Positions 20,757-29,826 of a stretch of DNA of 64,000 nucleotides are shown here, one piece after another (within the stretch, counting starts at the first letter, position 1; the number at the start of each line of letters is the position of its first letter). The position numbers and the translations under genes are program-made. The notes below the pieces were generated by a model. That model did not search any database. It saw only the letters and a program-made list of their open reading frames with translations, and was not told where the DNA came from. This DNA comes from Gracilaria domingensis (taxonomy: Eukaryota > Rhodophyta > Florideophyceae > Gracilariales > Gracilariaceae): the NCBI GenBank assembly GCA_022539475.1, contig VCMS01000091.1, forward strand, positions 124,001 through 188,000. Reading direction: 5' to 3'.

Positions 20757-21275
20757 CTCGTGAGAGATGGCAGACCAGTGACAGAGCCCTCTGTACCACC
20801 GTAACTCGGTTGTAAGGCCGAAGTGGCAACTGGCTATACCTACAGAGGTGCTAGGCCACGTCGTGAGGAAACGATGAGAAACTCCAGAGATGGGGTGGTA
20901 TCGGCAACGATGAAACACGACCAACGACAGGTGTACTCTCGAGAGGGAAAACAACAGAAAACAACAACCAAACAACACCCACACGCGACGGGTAGGGCCT
21001 CCTCGGCACTGTGCCCGGAGCGGGGCGAGATTCTCCAACGGTAATGCACGGGTTTCCGTAAACACGGCAAAACTCTATAGAGAGTCGGATCAATTCGTAA
21101 TCTAGTCCTATACCTCCTCGGTACGACCCTCAGATCCCGACATCAACGACAGATGTTCCTCAAAGGTACCGAGAGGGTAGGACCACCGTAACCAGACGTG
21201 GCTATACTCGCGAGAGTGATAACCCACGTAGGCGGTTGGCGCCAGAGCCTCACTCGTGTAGAGTCCACTCAGGAG
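20757..21275. repeat. Cluster of CTC-NN-GAG palindromes
   Basis: Found at 20757-20764, 20936-20945 (two overlapping), 21207-21214 and 21268-21275, with the related CTCTATAGAG at 21073-21082. By chance about 0.1 would be expected in 520 bp. Possibly the remains of another repeat-rich element. Confidence 0.4.
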
Positions 21276-21918
21276 AGCGCTACTCGACAAAGAGTTCACT
21301 TAGAAGTGCTCGGGTTAACTTTACAAAGGTGCTCGCGACGACGAGGTCGAGCTCACCTAAGTAGGTCTAAACTAACTATGTACACGTGGTGCACACCCGC
21401 AGGGGTCCGTACACGTGGCTAGCCCAGTGTCAGGCACCTCAGGTGCACTACCTATTGTCCCGTAATATGCACACACACGGTGGTGTCGTACACGCGTCCA
21501 CCTAGCGGTATTGGCCAGCAATGGCAATCCTGACTACAGGTAACTGTGGGAAAGCCATTCCAAAAGTAACCGCCAAAATTGGGTCCAACTCATAACTCTT
21601 CGAGTGCATCCTCGTATCATTCCCCTGAGTATATGAGGCGCATCATCCTGATAACCACGCAAATTGCGTTGCTCTACAGATGAAGGAAAAGGGGGAATGG
21701 AGCGTGGAACTCGAGACTGAGACGGAGGGGGTGTGGCTATATTCGAGTTTCATATGGGAAAATCGATGCGATGCAAAGTAGGGGAGCCCCATCTCTTTTC
21801 GGGACAGCATTGCGGGCCTTATTGAAGGACCAGAAGTGCCGTCGTCAGGAATCCGAAACGTTGAAGGAAAGCCAGAGAGAGCTGGATTTCTCATCGAATA
21901 TAATTGGTCTGTAATACA

Positions 21919-21965
21919 GCTTGTACTTCGACTGATACAGACTCTGTATCAGTCGAAGTACAAGC
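21919..21965. repeat. Perfect 47-bp inverted repeat
   Basis: Arms 21919-21941 and 21943-21965 (23 bp each) are exact reverse complements around a single C. No coding frame explains it. Confidence 0.9.
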
Positions 21966-22276
21966 CCGATGTATCCGCTTTCTCTGCAGAACAACGGGCA
22001 AATCCACTGCGTCGTCTACGAATCATGCTCAGAGCTGCACTAGCTGGGAGGAGATCGAGATCCTACTGTGAGCACTTGCTTGATAAAGCAAGCCGGGAAC
22101 GAAGTGGACATGAAATTGCATAGTACGTTTTATCTATCGAGAGGCGGTGTAGACAAATGGCTAACAGCAAAAGAAAACGACGCGGATAACACGATGTAGA
22201 GCTCAAGATTTTGCTTATAGCTAGGTCTTGGACGGTCATATCCGAATATGCAGGGTATAGATAGAATATAAACTCA

Positions 22277-22671
22277 TCAGGCACAATCCTTCAGAGCCTG
22301 CTTGATCAAAGCCACCTGTTGCATCCACTCCTCTATCTCTACTCCTTTTTCAACCTTTTCTTTCGCTACGGCGAGCTCATCTAACAGTTTCCTTCTGTAC
22401 TCGAAGCGCGTCAGCTTTGAAGAAGCTCTTGCATTTCTAGCGTTCTGCTTCTCAACCTCGTCAACCTTCTGGCCCTCCTTCTTCTCTGTCCTAAAGTAGC
22501 TACTGGCCCACTCAAAAAATTTCATTCCAGCTTCCTGAAACTCCCCTGATGATCGCTTTCTCTAATTGGACCTTGCGTCAGACGCTGCCCCTTGCGACTC
22601 TATATCATACTTACCAGCACCACCCTCGTGTCCGAATCTTCCAGCGTAATCACTTGTCCTTGCTGCAGCAT
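22277..22671 (-). CDS. Small hypothetical protein, two exons, 104 aa
   Basis: Exon 1 is 22671-22615 (19 codons, ATG preceded directly by an in-frame TGA); exon 2 is 22534-22277. The 80-nt intron (22614-22535) has GTAAGT at the donor and TTTCAG at the acceptor, and the reading phase is kept exactly. The product starts MLQQGQVITLEDSDTRVVLE, then EAGMKFFEWASSYF, and is strongly charged and helical, with a likely coiled coil from about residue 60 (YRRKLLDELAVAKEKVEKGV). No known domain was recognised. It is the only convincing host gene between 1 and 34 kb, so it might be an exon pair of a larger gene, but the in-frame stop supports a complete start. Confidence 0.55.
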
Positions 22672-23341
22672 TCAATATCTCTATGTCTTCTTGATCAGTC
22701 CCAACACCAAACACAGCAGCCCCAAAAACAACTCTTATCTTCTCACGCTCAGTGAGTTAGTAGCATTTTTGCTTTTGTTCGTGTCCATAAATTCTTTGAA
22801 GTTGGAATTGTTTTGACCACTGCGCCTGTAGTTAGCAAACGGTACTAAAGACAATGTCCGAAACCCGTTACTCACGGAACGTAAATAAGCACCGGGTCGG
22901 AAGCAAATTGGTGGTTCTTCTGGGATGTTCGGTTCGTCGAAAAGATACTTCAGAGCTTGATCTAGACGAAGAGATGTGTCATTTTATCTTCCTTCAATGA
23001 CATTAACCCACTCATCTATAGGTTTTTTCTTTTTGTCTAGGTCAGATCTTTTCGTTATAGATTATGATGCTCTAATGTATGCCAGACGACACTATGGATC
23101 ATCGCGGGTTAACAACATCAAACGCGTAAACTCAGACAAAGTGAACGTCTTTTGCCTCGCTGATTTTGGCGTCGCCAGCACAACACCTTGTACGGTCCGA
23201 TCGACGGCAGTCAATTTATACAGTCGGCTTTTCTTAACAGATGCACTCCTACTCTTCGCTGGACTTTCTGCATTACGTTTCAAACAACAGAAAGAAATCT
23301 TTTCGTGCACAAAGAGCTCTGAAAATCGCTTCCTTATTTCC
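22672..23341. other. Intergenic left flank of the LTR element
   Basis: A basic minus-strand frame (23343-23092, 83 codons) and a plus-strand frame (22976-23356) overlap; neither matches a known family. The minus frame begins beside the retroelement insertion point and stays open across the original, uninterrupted site (see findings). Confidence 0.35.
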
Positions 23342-23346
23342 ATAAC

Positions 23347-23918
23347 TGTGGTATAACCGATCGGTGCGAGCTGCTAGTGGGGAGCCCTGCGTGGGCTCGA
23401 CCCGGCGGAGGAGTGAAACGCGTGACACCTAATAGGTCGGCAGCACCCACCGTTGCCTATAGTGCACGGTGACCAAGTGGTAAATACGCCTGCACTGGTG
23501 TGCGGCAGGCACGTATAACCCTCGAGGTCAGCAAAACTATTAGAGGACTACTAGACTTACCAATTGGTGACTGTAGAACCGAACTGGTGTCAAATTAGCC
23601 TAGTTGGTGCTTGACTTTACCATTTGGTGTGGGAGGTTGGCGTCTCGGGGGTTTAGTACACCTGAGCGCCCCTCCGGCTCTCACGGGCCTAGTGCCACGT
23701 GGGCCACCGGGAGGTGCATTTGTGGTGCACCACCCCGGCCACATATCTACACTACCGAGTAAATATTAATTCTAAATTAACGAAAATAGACTAATTAGTC
23801 TTGTCCAAGCCTGCGATTACGCGTCCCACGTGGTACAGTAGGCACACGAGCCCGGGAGCCCGTGACGTCACCACTTGGTCTTGTAGAGCCCCCGTTGATC
23901 TGGCCGAGCTATACTACA
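23347..23918 (-). repeat. LTR (3' relative to element)
   Basis: 572 bp, TG...CA ends on both strands, about 99 percent identical to the copy at 31978-32549. Confidence 0.95.
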
Positions 23919-25276
23919 GACCCCCATCGTACCGACAGGCACGCCCCGTGGCTGCGACGGTCCCACGGCGTTTGCCGCCTTTTCACCAAACGGTCGTCGG
24001 CGCGCATCGCCTGTCGCACGGCGCGTCTCGCGATGACGCGAAGATGGCGCGGTGCACGGCGCGGTTCGCCACATGCACTGCAGCGCCATTACACACGCCG
24101 CCGTACCCCCTGTGGTAGGTGCGACCGTACCTTACATCCCTCGTGGTATTGGAACGCGAAACCGCGAACCGCGACCATTCGGGTTGATCTTGTCGCGCGC
24201 CTGGTACCACGTGGTTGTCTTCGCCTCTTCGGTCCCTCCCGGAGGAGTCCGCCACTCCATCTTCCCCTATCCGTCCTCCCCCTGGGCGGGTTAGTCCCGG
24301 CTTACCAGTTGGTTTCGAGCCTCCCGTCGGTGGGGTTCGCAGTTGTCAACCGATCGGCACACCGCCCTCTCGTGGTGTCGCTCCTATTCTTCGTTGGCCA
24401 CTTGGTCCCGTGCCGTACTGAGGTGATACCTCGTTGGTTCCGACACGTACTGTTTCTCTGCTTGAGTGAGGGCGCCACTGGGGTGTCGTTGCCTTGGGCG
24501 GCCGCGTCGAGGGTGAGGAGACTCCTGCCCGTGGCTCTTCAGACTTCGTGACCGTACCGGTGCTGACGCCGTTTCTACCTAGTGGTCTGCCTCATCGTGG
24601 TGTTCAGGCTTGATTCAGGTCCAGCCGAGGGGTTTACCCGACTGCGCGGCGTTCAGCGCCCCTCCACCTGGTTCCTCGCGGTCTCCTTCCGTCCCTCAGG
24701 TTCCCTCTGGGGTGGTTGTGACCTCCCTTGTTCACGGAACCCGTCCAGCCGGCGTACAACCCTGGTCATTTTCACGGTGTGTCAGCTCGCTCGAGCGGCG
24801 TGCCCGTTCTCTGTGACCCCTCAGGTTTCATCTAGTCATCCAATTGGTGGTGTTCCCCTTCTCGGTTGGTATCCTCCGTGGCACGCTCTCGCTCCAACTC
24901 GCGCCTTTTATACCTCATGGGTGATCAACCCGCTTCCCCAACGGGGTGGTCGATGACGTTCGAACGCCGTGAAGACGGTGCCGGGCGGAAGCTCCGCCGG
25001 ACCTGTGTCGGTGTCCTCTGGTCGTGGAGGTTCCGCTTCATCTCGCGGGACCTCCCGTGGACGTGGTCGCGGTCGTGGAACCGGTCGTGGACGCGGACGT
25101 GGCCGTGGGTCCTCCAAGGCCTCCTAAGTCACCTCGTGGTTCGCTCTCGTGGATTCTTCTCGACTAATAAAGTGTCTTGCATTGTGATCTCTGATCTTCT
25201 TTTGTTTTCCTGTTAGGTTAGTTAGTTAGCTTTTCGTGTAGCGTGGCGTTCAACGGCTTCGATAACCCCCCCTTCC
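23919..25276 (-). other. Internal region between pol and 3' LTR
   Basis: About 1.36 kb of GC-rich sequence inside the LTR element with no recognised gene on the element's strand. The complementary strand contains a short Gly/Arg-repeat-coding stretch (about 25035-25126). Confidence 0.6.
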
Positions 25277-28200
25277 TTAGCGACGCGTACCACGCGAAGC
25301 AATACCAGTTGGTGGGGGCGTTCGCCCTTGTTTGCGCCAGTATCGGATGATGAAGTTGTTAGGGATATGACCAGGTGGTTCCATAGAGTCGTGCTCGGGC
25401 GACCATCCATACCATCTTACCCGGTAGCGCATACCCTTTGTGGTGTGTTCGTGACCTACAATGGTGTCAATAGCGCACTCCTGAGTGTCTACTTGAGGAT
25501 GTGACTCTTCCATTTGGTCATGGGGTGCGTGGCTCCCCGTGGGTGGTGTGACCCGTTGGTCTTGCCGAGGCTCGATCTCCTGTGCCGCTTGGGTCGTGGG
25601 GTCAGCCGTTACGGCTCTGATGGAAGGTTGACCGCTCGGCTGACTCATCATAGGAGGGGGTATGGGAGACGTTTGCTCCCTCTCCGCTTCCTGCTGCGTT
25701 GGCTCACCTATTGGTTGTGCATTCGCTGTCGTCGGTTGTGCGGCCTTGACAATCCTGTCGATGGAGACCGTGTTCTCCAAACCTTCCATTATGACCGTAG
25801 CGGTATGCTCGTCGGAGCGAATCACCTTGTATGGTCCCGTGGACTTGGGTAGTAGTTTAGAATTGATATCCTCCTCAAGGCGGATGTCCTCTTCCATCTC
25901 CGCTGGGGTTGGTCGCTTACCTTTTGGTGGCACGTCAAGGAAGACCATGTCTCCTGCTACCACTTTGGTCACTTTGCTCACCGTTCGGTCATGGTCCGCT
26001 TTATACCGTTCTTGGGCTGCTGTCATCTTAACTTTGGCAGCAGCCAAAGCGGCGCGTAACTTCTGGAGTATGTTTCTCTTGACCTTCGCCGGTGTGAGTG
26101 TCCCGGCCGCTTCCGAGCGGTCAGGTCCGGGCTGGACGATAATACCATGTGGTGTTCGCGAAAGTACCAGGTCGAATGGGGTTGTTTGAGTGACCCTGTG
26201 GACCTGGAGGTTGTACGCATATGTCAATGGTTGGACATACTCCGACCATGTGGTTTGGTGCTCTTCGACATAGTGCCGTAGGCGTGCCACTAGGGTCTTA
26301 TTGAAGCGTTCCACTTGGCCGTTTGTTTGCGGATGATAGGCCGTGGTAAAGTAGTGCTTGACCCCTAGCATTGTACAAACCGCCTCGAAGAACTTAGAAG
26401 CTAGGTTCGAACCGTTATCGGTCAGTAGGTACATGGGAGCACCGTACGGGTAGACCCAATTCTCCAGGAAGGCTGTCGCTAGTGTCGTTGCCGTTTGGTT
26501 CTTCAGAGGTATGGCTCTGGTGAGCTTTGTGAACCTGTCGGTTATGACTACTACAAAGTGGTAACCCTCTGAGGTCTTGGGCAGGGGCCCCAGTATGTCG
26601 ATTGCTACGAATTCCAGGGGCCCCGCCGCCGGGAATAGCTTTAGGTACTTCCTGTGCTTCGCCACACCACCTCGGGTCTTAATGCACGAATTGCATTGCG
26701 CCACATAGGTATATACATCGTTAGCCATATGCGGCCAGTAGAATTGCCTCCGAAGGGTATAGTACAACCGCGTGGCTCCAGGGTGTCCCGAAAGCCGTGG
26801 ATTGTGTGACAGATATAACACCCTTTGTCTTAATGACTCAGGTACGACCTTCTGGAGAGCTCCGTCTAAAGGTGAGCGTCTGATGAGGTACCCATTGTGG
26901 TCGACGTCGAAATGAGAATCCTTCCTTCCAAGTACGTCAGCGAGTGTTTTGCACAACCTATCGGTCGATTGTTCGCGTAAGAATTCCTCACGGGTGATTG
27001 GAGCGTGTTCCCCTTCCTCCACAGGGAGGAGGGTCTCCACTACCACTTGGTACGTACTGTCATCATGCCAGTATCCCTTCAGAACTTCATTGACCTCGTG
27101 GTTAGCTGGTTCTATAGTAAAGCATGGGATGTCGTCGTCCACTGGGTCAGTGTCCAATCCTTCGGTATTCAACCCGGACAATGCATCCGCCACTCGGTGC
27201 TTGACCCCGGGGCGGTACTGCACATCGTACTCAAACTCCGAGAGTCTCAGACGCCATCGGGCCAGACGACCCGATGCGTCCGTCAAGCCTAATATCCACC
27301 TCAAGGAGTCGTGATCCGTTCGGAGCGTGAAGCGCACACCATATAGGTAAGGACGTAGCATGAGCATGCTCCAAACAACCGCTAGGCATTCCTTCTCCGT
27401 TACGGTGTAGTTCTGCTCCGCTTGGTTAAGAGCTCTACTCCAATACCCAATTGGTGCGAGCTTGCCGTCCTCCTGTTCCTGCATTAGGCAGCAACCTATT
27501 TGGGCGTCCGACGCATCTGTGTCCAGTGTATACGGGAGTCCCGTTTTGGGCAATGCCAGTACCGGTGGGGAGAGAAGCGCTGCTTTCAATGTATAGAACG
27601 CCTCCACCTCGTCCTCTTCCAGGTGGTCAAAGTGTGTGGGCTGCCCCTTCTGCAACCTCCGGTTCAGGGGTGCGGCTATCTTTGCAAAACCCTTGATGAA
27701 CCGCCGGTAGACGTTGCATAGACCTATAAAGGATCGTATGTCCGTCTGCGACGTAGGGAGCTTCGCTTCCTGTACCGCTCGGATATTCCGTTTGGTCACT
27801 TCGAGTTTCCCGGGGCTTATTGTATGCCCTAGGTACTCTACCTCTTGGTTGAAGAACATACACTTTCGTAGTTTGAGGGTCACGCCTGCCTCTTGTAGCA
27901 ACTGCAGTACCACTTGGACGTGCGAGAAGTGCTCCTCTATGGACCTCGAGTAGATGACTACGTCATCTATGTATACCAATGCGGTTGTCCACTTCACTTT
28001 AGACAGTATGATGTCTAACGCCCTTTGGAAGGTAGCGGGGGCGTTTCTTAAACCAAATGGCATGCGTAAGAAGCGATACAGGCCTGCGTGGCATGTAAAC
28101 GCAGTCTTATCACGGTCACCCTCTGGTATTTCGATCTGCCAATACCCGCAGTTGGCGTCCAGTGTGGTAAAGATGTTCGCATCTCCTAGGGAGTCGATGC

Positions 28201-28666
28201 ATTCATCCATCCTCGGGATGGGGTACGAGTCCCTTACCGTTACGGCATTAAGTTTTCTGTAGTCAATACAGAACCTCATACGGGTCTCTCCTCGTTTTTG
28301 GACTAGCACTACAGGGCTAGCCCATTCCGAGTTTGCCGGTTCTATAACCCCCTCGCGGAGCATCCGCTCTACCTCCTCCAGCTCTACCTCACGGGCCTTA
28401 TGTCCCGCGCGGTATGGCTGTTGGTGGATGGGACGGGAGTCCGGTTTGAGGTCAATCCTGTGCTGGGTGGCCTTAATGGCTCCCAGCTTACCCGACCACA
28501 TGGTACTGAATGGCTCCAGGAGTCCAAGGATCCGCGCTCTGAGCTCTTCCCCTTCAAGTCCTATATTCACCTCCGTCTTCCAATTGGTCACTGGGTCGAG
28601 CTCCAGTTTCTGGTCTTCTCGCTCAGCCAGTCGCTGCACCATATGGTCTGTTCGCGACGAATTCAA
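25277..28666 (-). CDS. Ty3-type pol: reverse transcriptase, RNase H, integrase, chromodomain
   Basis: A 1129-codon frame of the LTR element. In order: reverse transcriptase with a YIDDV active-site box, RNase H with the TDASD motif, an H2C2 zinc-binding segment, an integrase core with a TDNGSN strand and, near the C-terminus, a chromodomain (RYRVRWYGWSPEHDSMEP). The integrase-then-chromodomain order is typical of chromoviruses, where the chromodomain guides integration to marked chromatin. The frame overlaps the preceding protease frame by a few bases. Confidence 0.92.
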   Translation of the reverse strand: MNSSRTDHMVQRLAEREDQKLELDPVTNWKTEVNIGLEGEELRARILGLLEPFSTMWSGKLGAIKATQHRIDLKPDSRPIHQQPYRAGHKAREVELEEVERMLREGVIEPANSEWASPVVLVQKRGETRMRFCIDYRKLNAVTVRDSYPIPRMDECIDSLGDANIFTTLDANCGYWQIEIPEGDRDKTAFTCHAGLYRFLRMPFGLRNAPATFQRALDIILSKVKWTTALVYIDDVVIYSRSIEEHFSHVQVVLQLLQEAGVTLKLRKCMFFNQEVEYLGHTISPGKLEVTKRNIRAVQEAKLPTSQTDIRSFIGLCNVYRRFIKGFAKIAAPLNRRLQKGQPTHFDHLEEDEVEAFYTLKAALLSPPVLALPKTGLPYTLDTDASDAQIGCCLMQEQEDGKLAPIGYWSRALNQAEQNYTVTEKECLAVVWSMLMLRPYLYGVRFTLRTDHDSLRWILGLTDASGRLARWRLRLSEFEYDVQYRPGVKHRVADALSGLNTEGLDTDPVDDDIPCFTIEPANHEVNEVLKGYWHDDSTYQVVVETLLPVEEGEHAPITREEFLREQSTDRLCKTLADVLGRKDSHFDVDHNGYLIRRSPLDGALQKVVPESLRQRVLYLSHNPRLSGHPGATRLYYTLRRQFYWPHMANDVYTYVAQCNSCIKTRGGVAKHRKYLKLFPAAGPLEFVAIDILGPLPKTSEGYHFVVVITDRFTKLTRAIPLKNQTATTLATAFLENWVYPYGAPMYLLTDNGSNLASKFFEAVCTMLGVKHYFTTAYHPQTNGQVERFNKTLVARLRHYVEEHQTTWSEYVQPLTYAYNLQVHRVTQTTPFDLVLSRTPHGIIVQPGPDRSEAAGTLTPAKVKRNILQKLRAALAAAKVKMTAAQERYKADHDRTVSKVTKVVAGDMVFLDVPPKGKRPTPAEMEEDIRLEEDINSKLLPKSTGPYKVIRSDEHTATVIMEGLENTVSIDRIVKAAQPTTANAQPIGEPTQQEAEREQTSPIPPPMMSQPSGQPSIRAVTADPTTQAAQEIEPRQDQRVTPPTGSHAPHDQMEESHPQVDTQECAIDTIVGHEHTTKGMRYRVRWYGWSPEHDSMEPPGHIPNNFIIRYWRKQGRTPPPTGIASRGTRR

Positions 28667-29826
28667 CGAATTGACACTGCCCCCCCTTCCTTAGCATCCA
28701 CGACCTCGTGGGACCATTGTGGTATAATTGTAAAGATCGTACGGGGAGCCGGTAAGGCAAGACCAATTACGGTGTGCTTTGGCAACTTGACCGGGCGGTT
28801 GCTGAAGTTACTCAGGTAGACCTGAAACGGTTTTGTCGGTATGTTGTCGACTATACCATTCGCCATTAAGGTCATGTGTCGTTCGGCCAACCGTGAATGG
28901 TTCTGAACGGATAACAGGCCAGGTTGTTGGCATGTGACCTTCACTACCAAGTGGTTCATAGGCGGTATTGTTACCGCCTTTGCCAATCGCACCTTGTTGG
29001 AGAGTGTGTTTTCCGGGACCGGTTGGTGTCGAGTGCGGTTCTCTTTCGGAGAGGCACCCTTGTGGTTACCAATAATGGCGATCCGGGGGCCATTATGGAA
29101 CAGAACTGTCTTAGAACGTGGAAAAATTGCCCTGACATGCTGGTCTATAAAGGTTGTGCCGAGGATACAGTCTGTTGTCAGTTGGTTAACGACTATGAAG
29201 CGAACTCGGACCCTCATGGTGTCAATCAATACCATTATGGTAAGCGCTCCCATGACGGTTAGTGGTCTGTTGTTGGCGTCAACCAGTGGGTTAGTTAATG
29301 TACATGGCTGAAGCTTATTAAGTTGTCTGTTAGTTAATAGTTTGGCATTCACCAGATTAGGTCCTGCCCCGGTGTCCAGGACAGTGACGCATGGTACCAA
29401 GTGGTTAGAAGTAAACCCGAGGGTGACGTTTACCTTATAGTTACTATGCTTGAGAAAGCATATCGGTTCGGTGCCGTCCATGAGGCTCTCCTCCCCTGTA
29501 ACCAATGGGTAATTGTCCATACTTGCACCACTTGGTTCTGGAAGGCCTTCCGTCTTCGGACAGTTGGGGAAGGCCTCTATCCCAACTGTTCGGCGTTTTC
29601 CGCCTGCGGGGCGGGATCCGTTTGATCCTGCTCCGTAACGAGGTGTACCTGATGAGGTGTGGCTGCATTGGGTCGCGCATTTGCGTGTCCCGTGCCTGCG
29701 CTCCGCGCCGTGGGCCCAAATATATCCTGGTGGTTCTGCTGGCGAGCAGTCAGGAGAGCGTTCCTGTTCTGCGGAGCCACACTTGGGCACGCTGTTGCCA
29801 AGTGGTGAGGCGACAAACAGAACCAA
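28663..29826 (-). CDS. Retropepsin-like protease region of the LTR element
   Basis: A 387-codon frame between the gag-like and pol frames, overlapping both. It contains TVLDTGAGPNLV, the D-T/S-G active site of an aspartic protease of retroelements, followed by the expected ILGTTFID strand. The flanking regions are poorly conserved. Confidence 0.8.
   Translation of the reverse strand: MVLFVASPLGNSVPKCGSAEQERSPDCSPAEPPGYIWAHGAERRHGTRKCATQCSHTSSGTPRYGAGSNGSRPAGGKRRTVGIEAFPNCPKTEGLPEPSGASMDNYPLVTGEESLMDGTEPICFLKHSNYKVNVTLGFTSNHLVPCVTVLDTGAGPNLVNAKLLTNRQLNKLQPCTLTNPLVDANNRPLTVMGALTIMVLIDTMRVRVRFIVVNQLTTDCILGTTFIDQHVRAIFPRSKTVLFHNGPRIAIIGNHKGASPKENRTRHQPVPENTLSNKVRLAKAVTIPPMNHLVVKVTCQQPGLLSVQNHSRLAERHMTLMANGIVDNIPTKPFQVYLSNFSNRPVKLPKHTVIGLALPAPRTIFTIIPQWSHEVVDAKEGGAVSIR

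Larger units (their letters stand above)
20331..22276. other. Intergenic, palindrome-rich, no gene recognised
   Basis: Low-complexity GAGGA repeats occur at 20635-20680. From 20750 to 21280 short palindromes of the CTC-NN-GAG type are frequent, and a long perfect inverted repeat lies at 21919-21965. CACGTGG words recur at 21380-21420. Frames of up to 168 codons here are low-complexity and look spurious. Confidence 0.5.

Noticed and set aside
20559-21065. 168-codon minus frame
   Set aside because: Its C-terminal half is a Ser/Pro run produced by the GAGGA simple repeat; the rest has no pattern.
23862-24956. Plus-strand frames of 120-230 codons inside the LTR element
   Set aside because: Antisense to the element, low complexity, no recognised domain.
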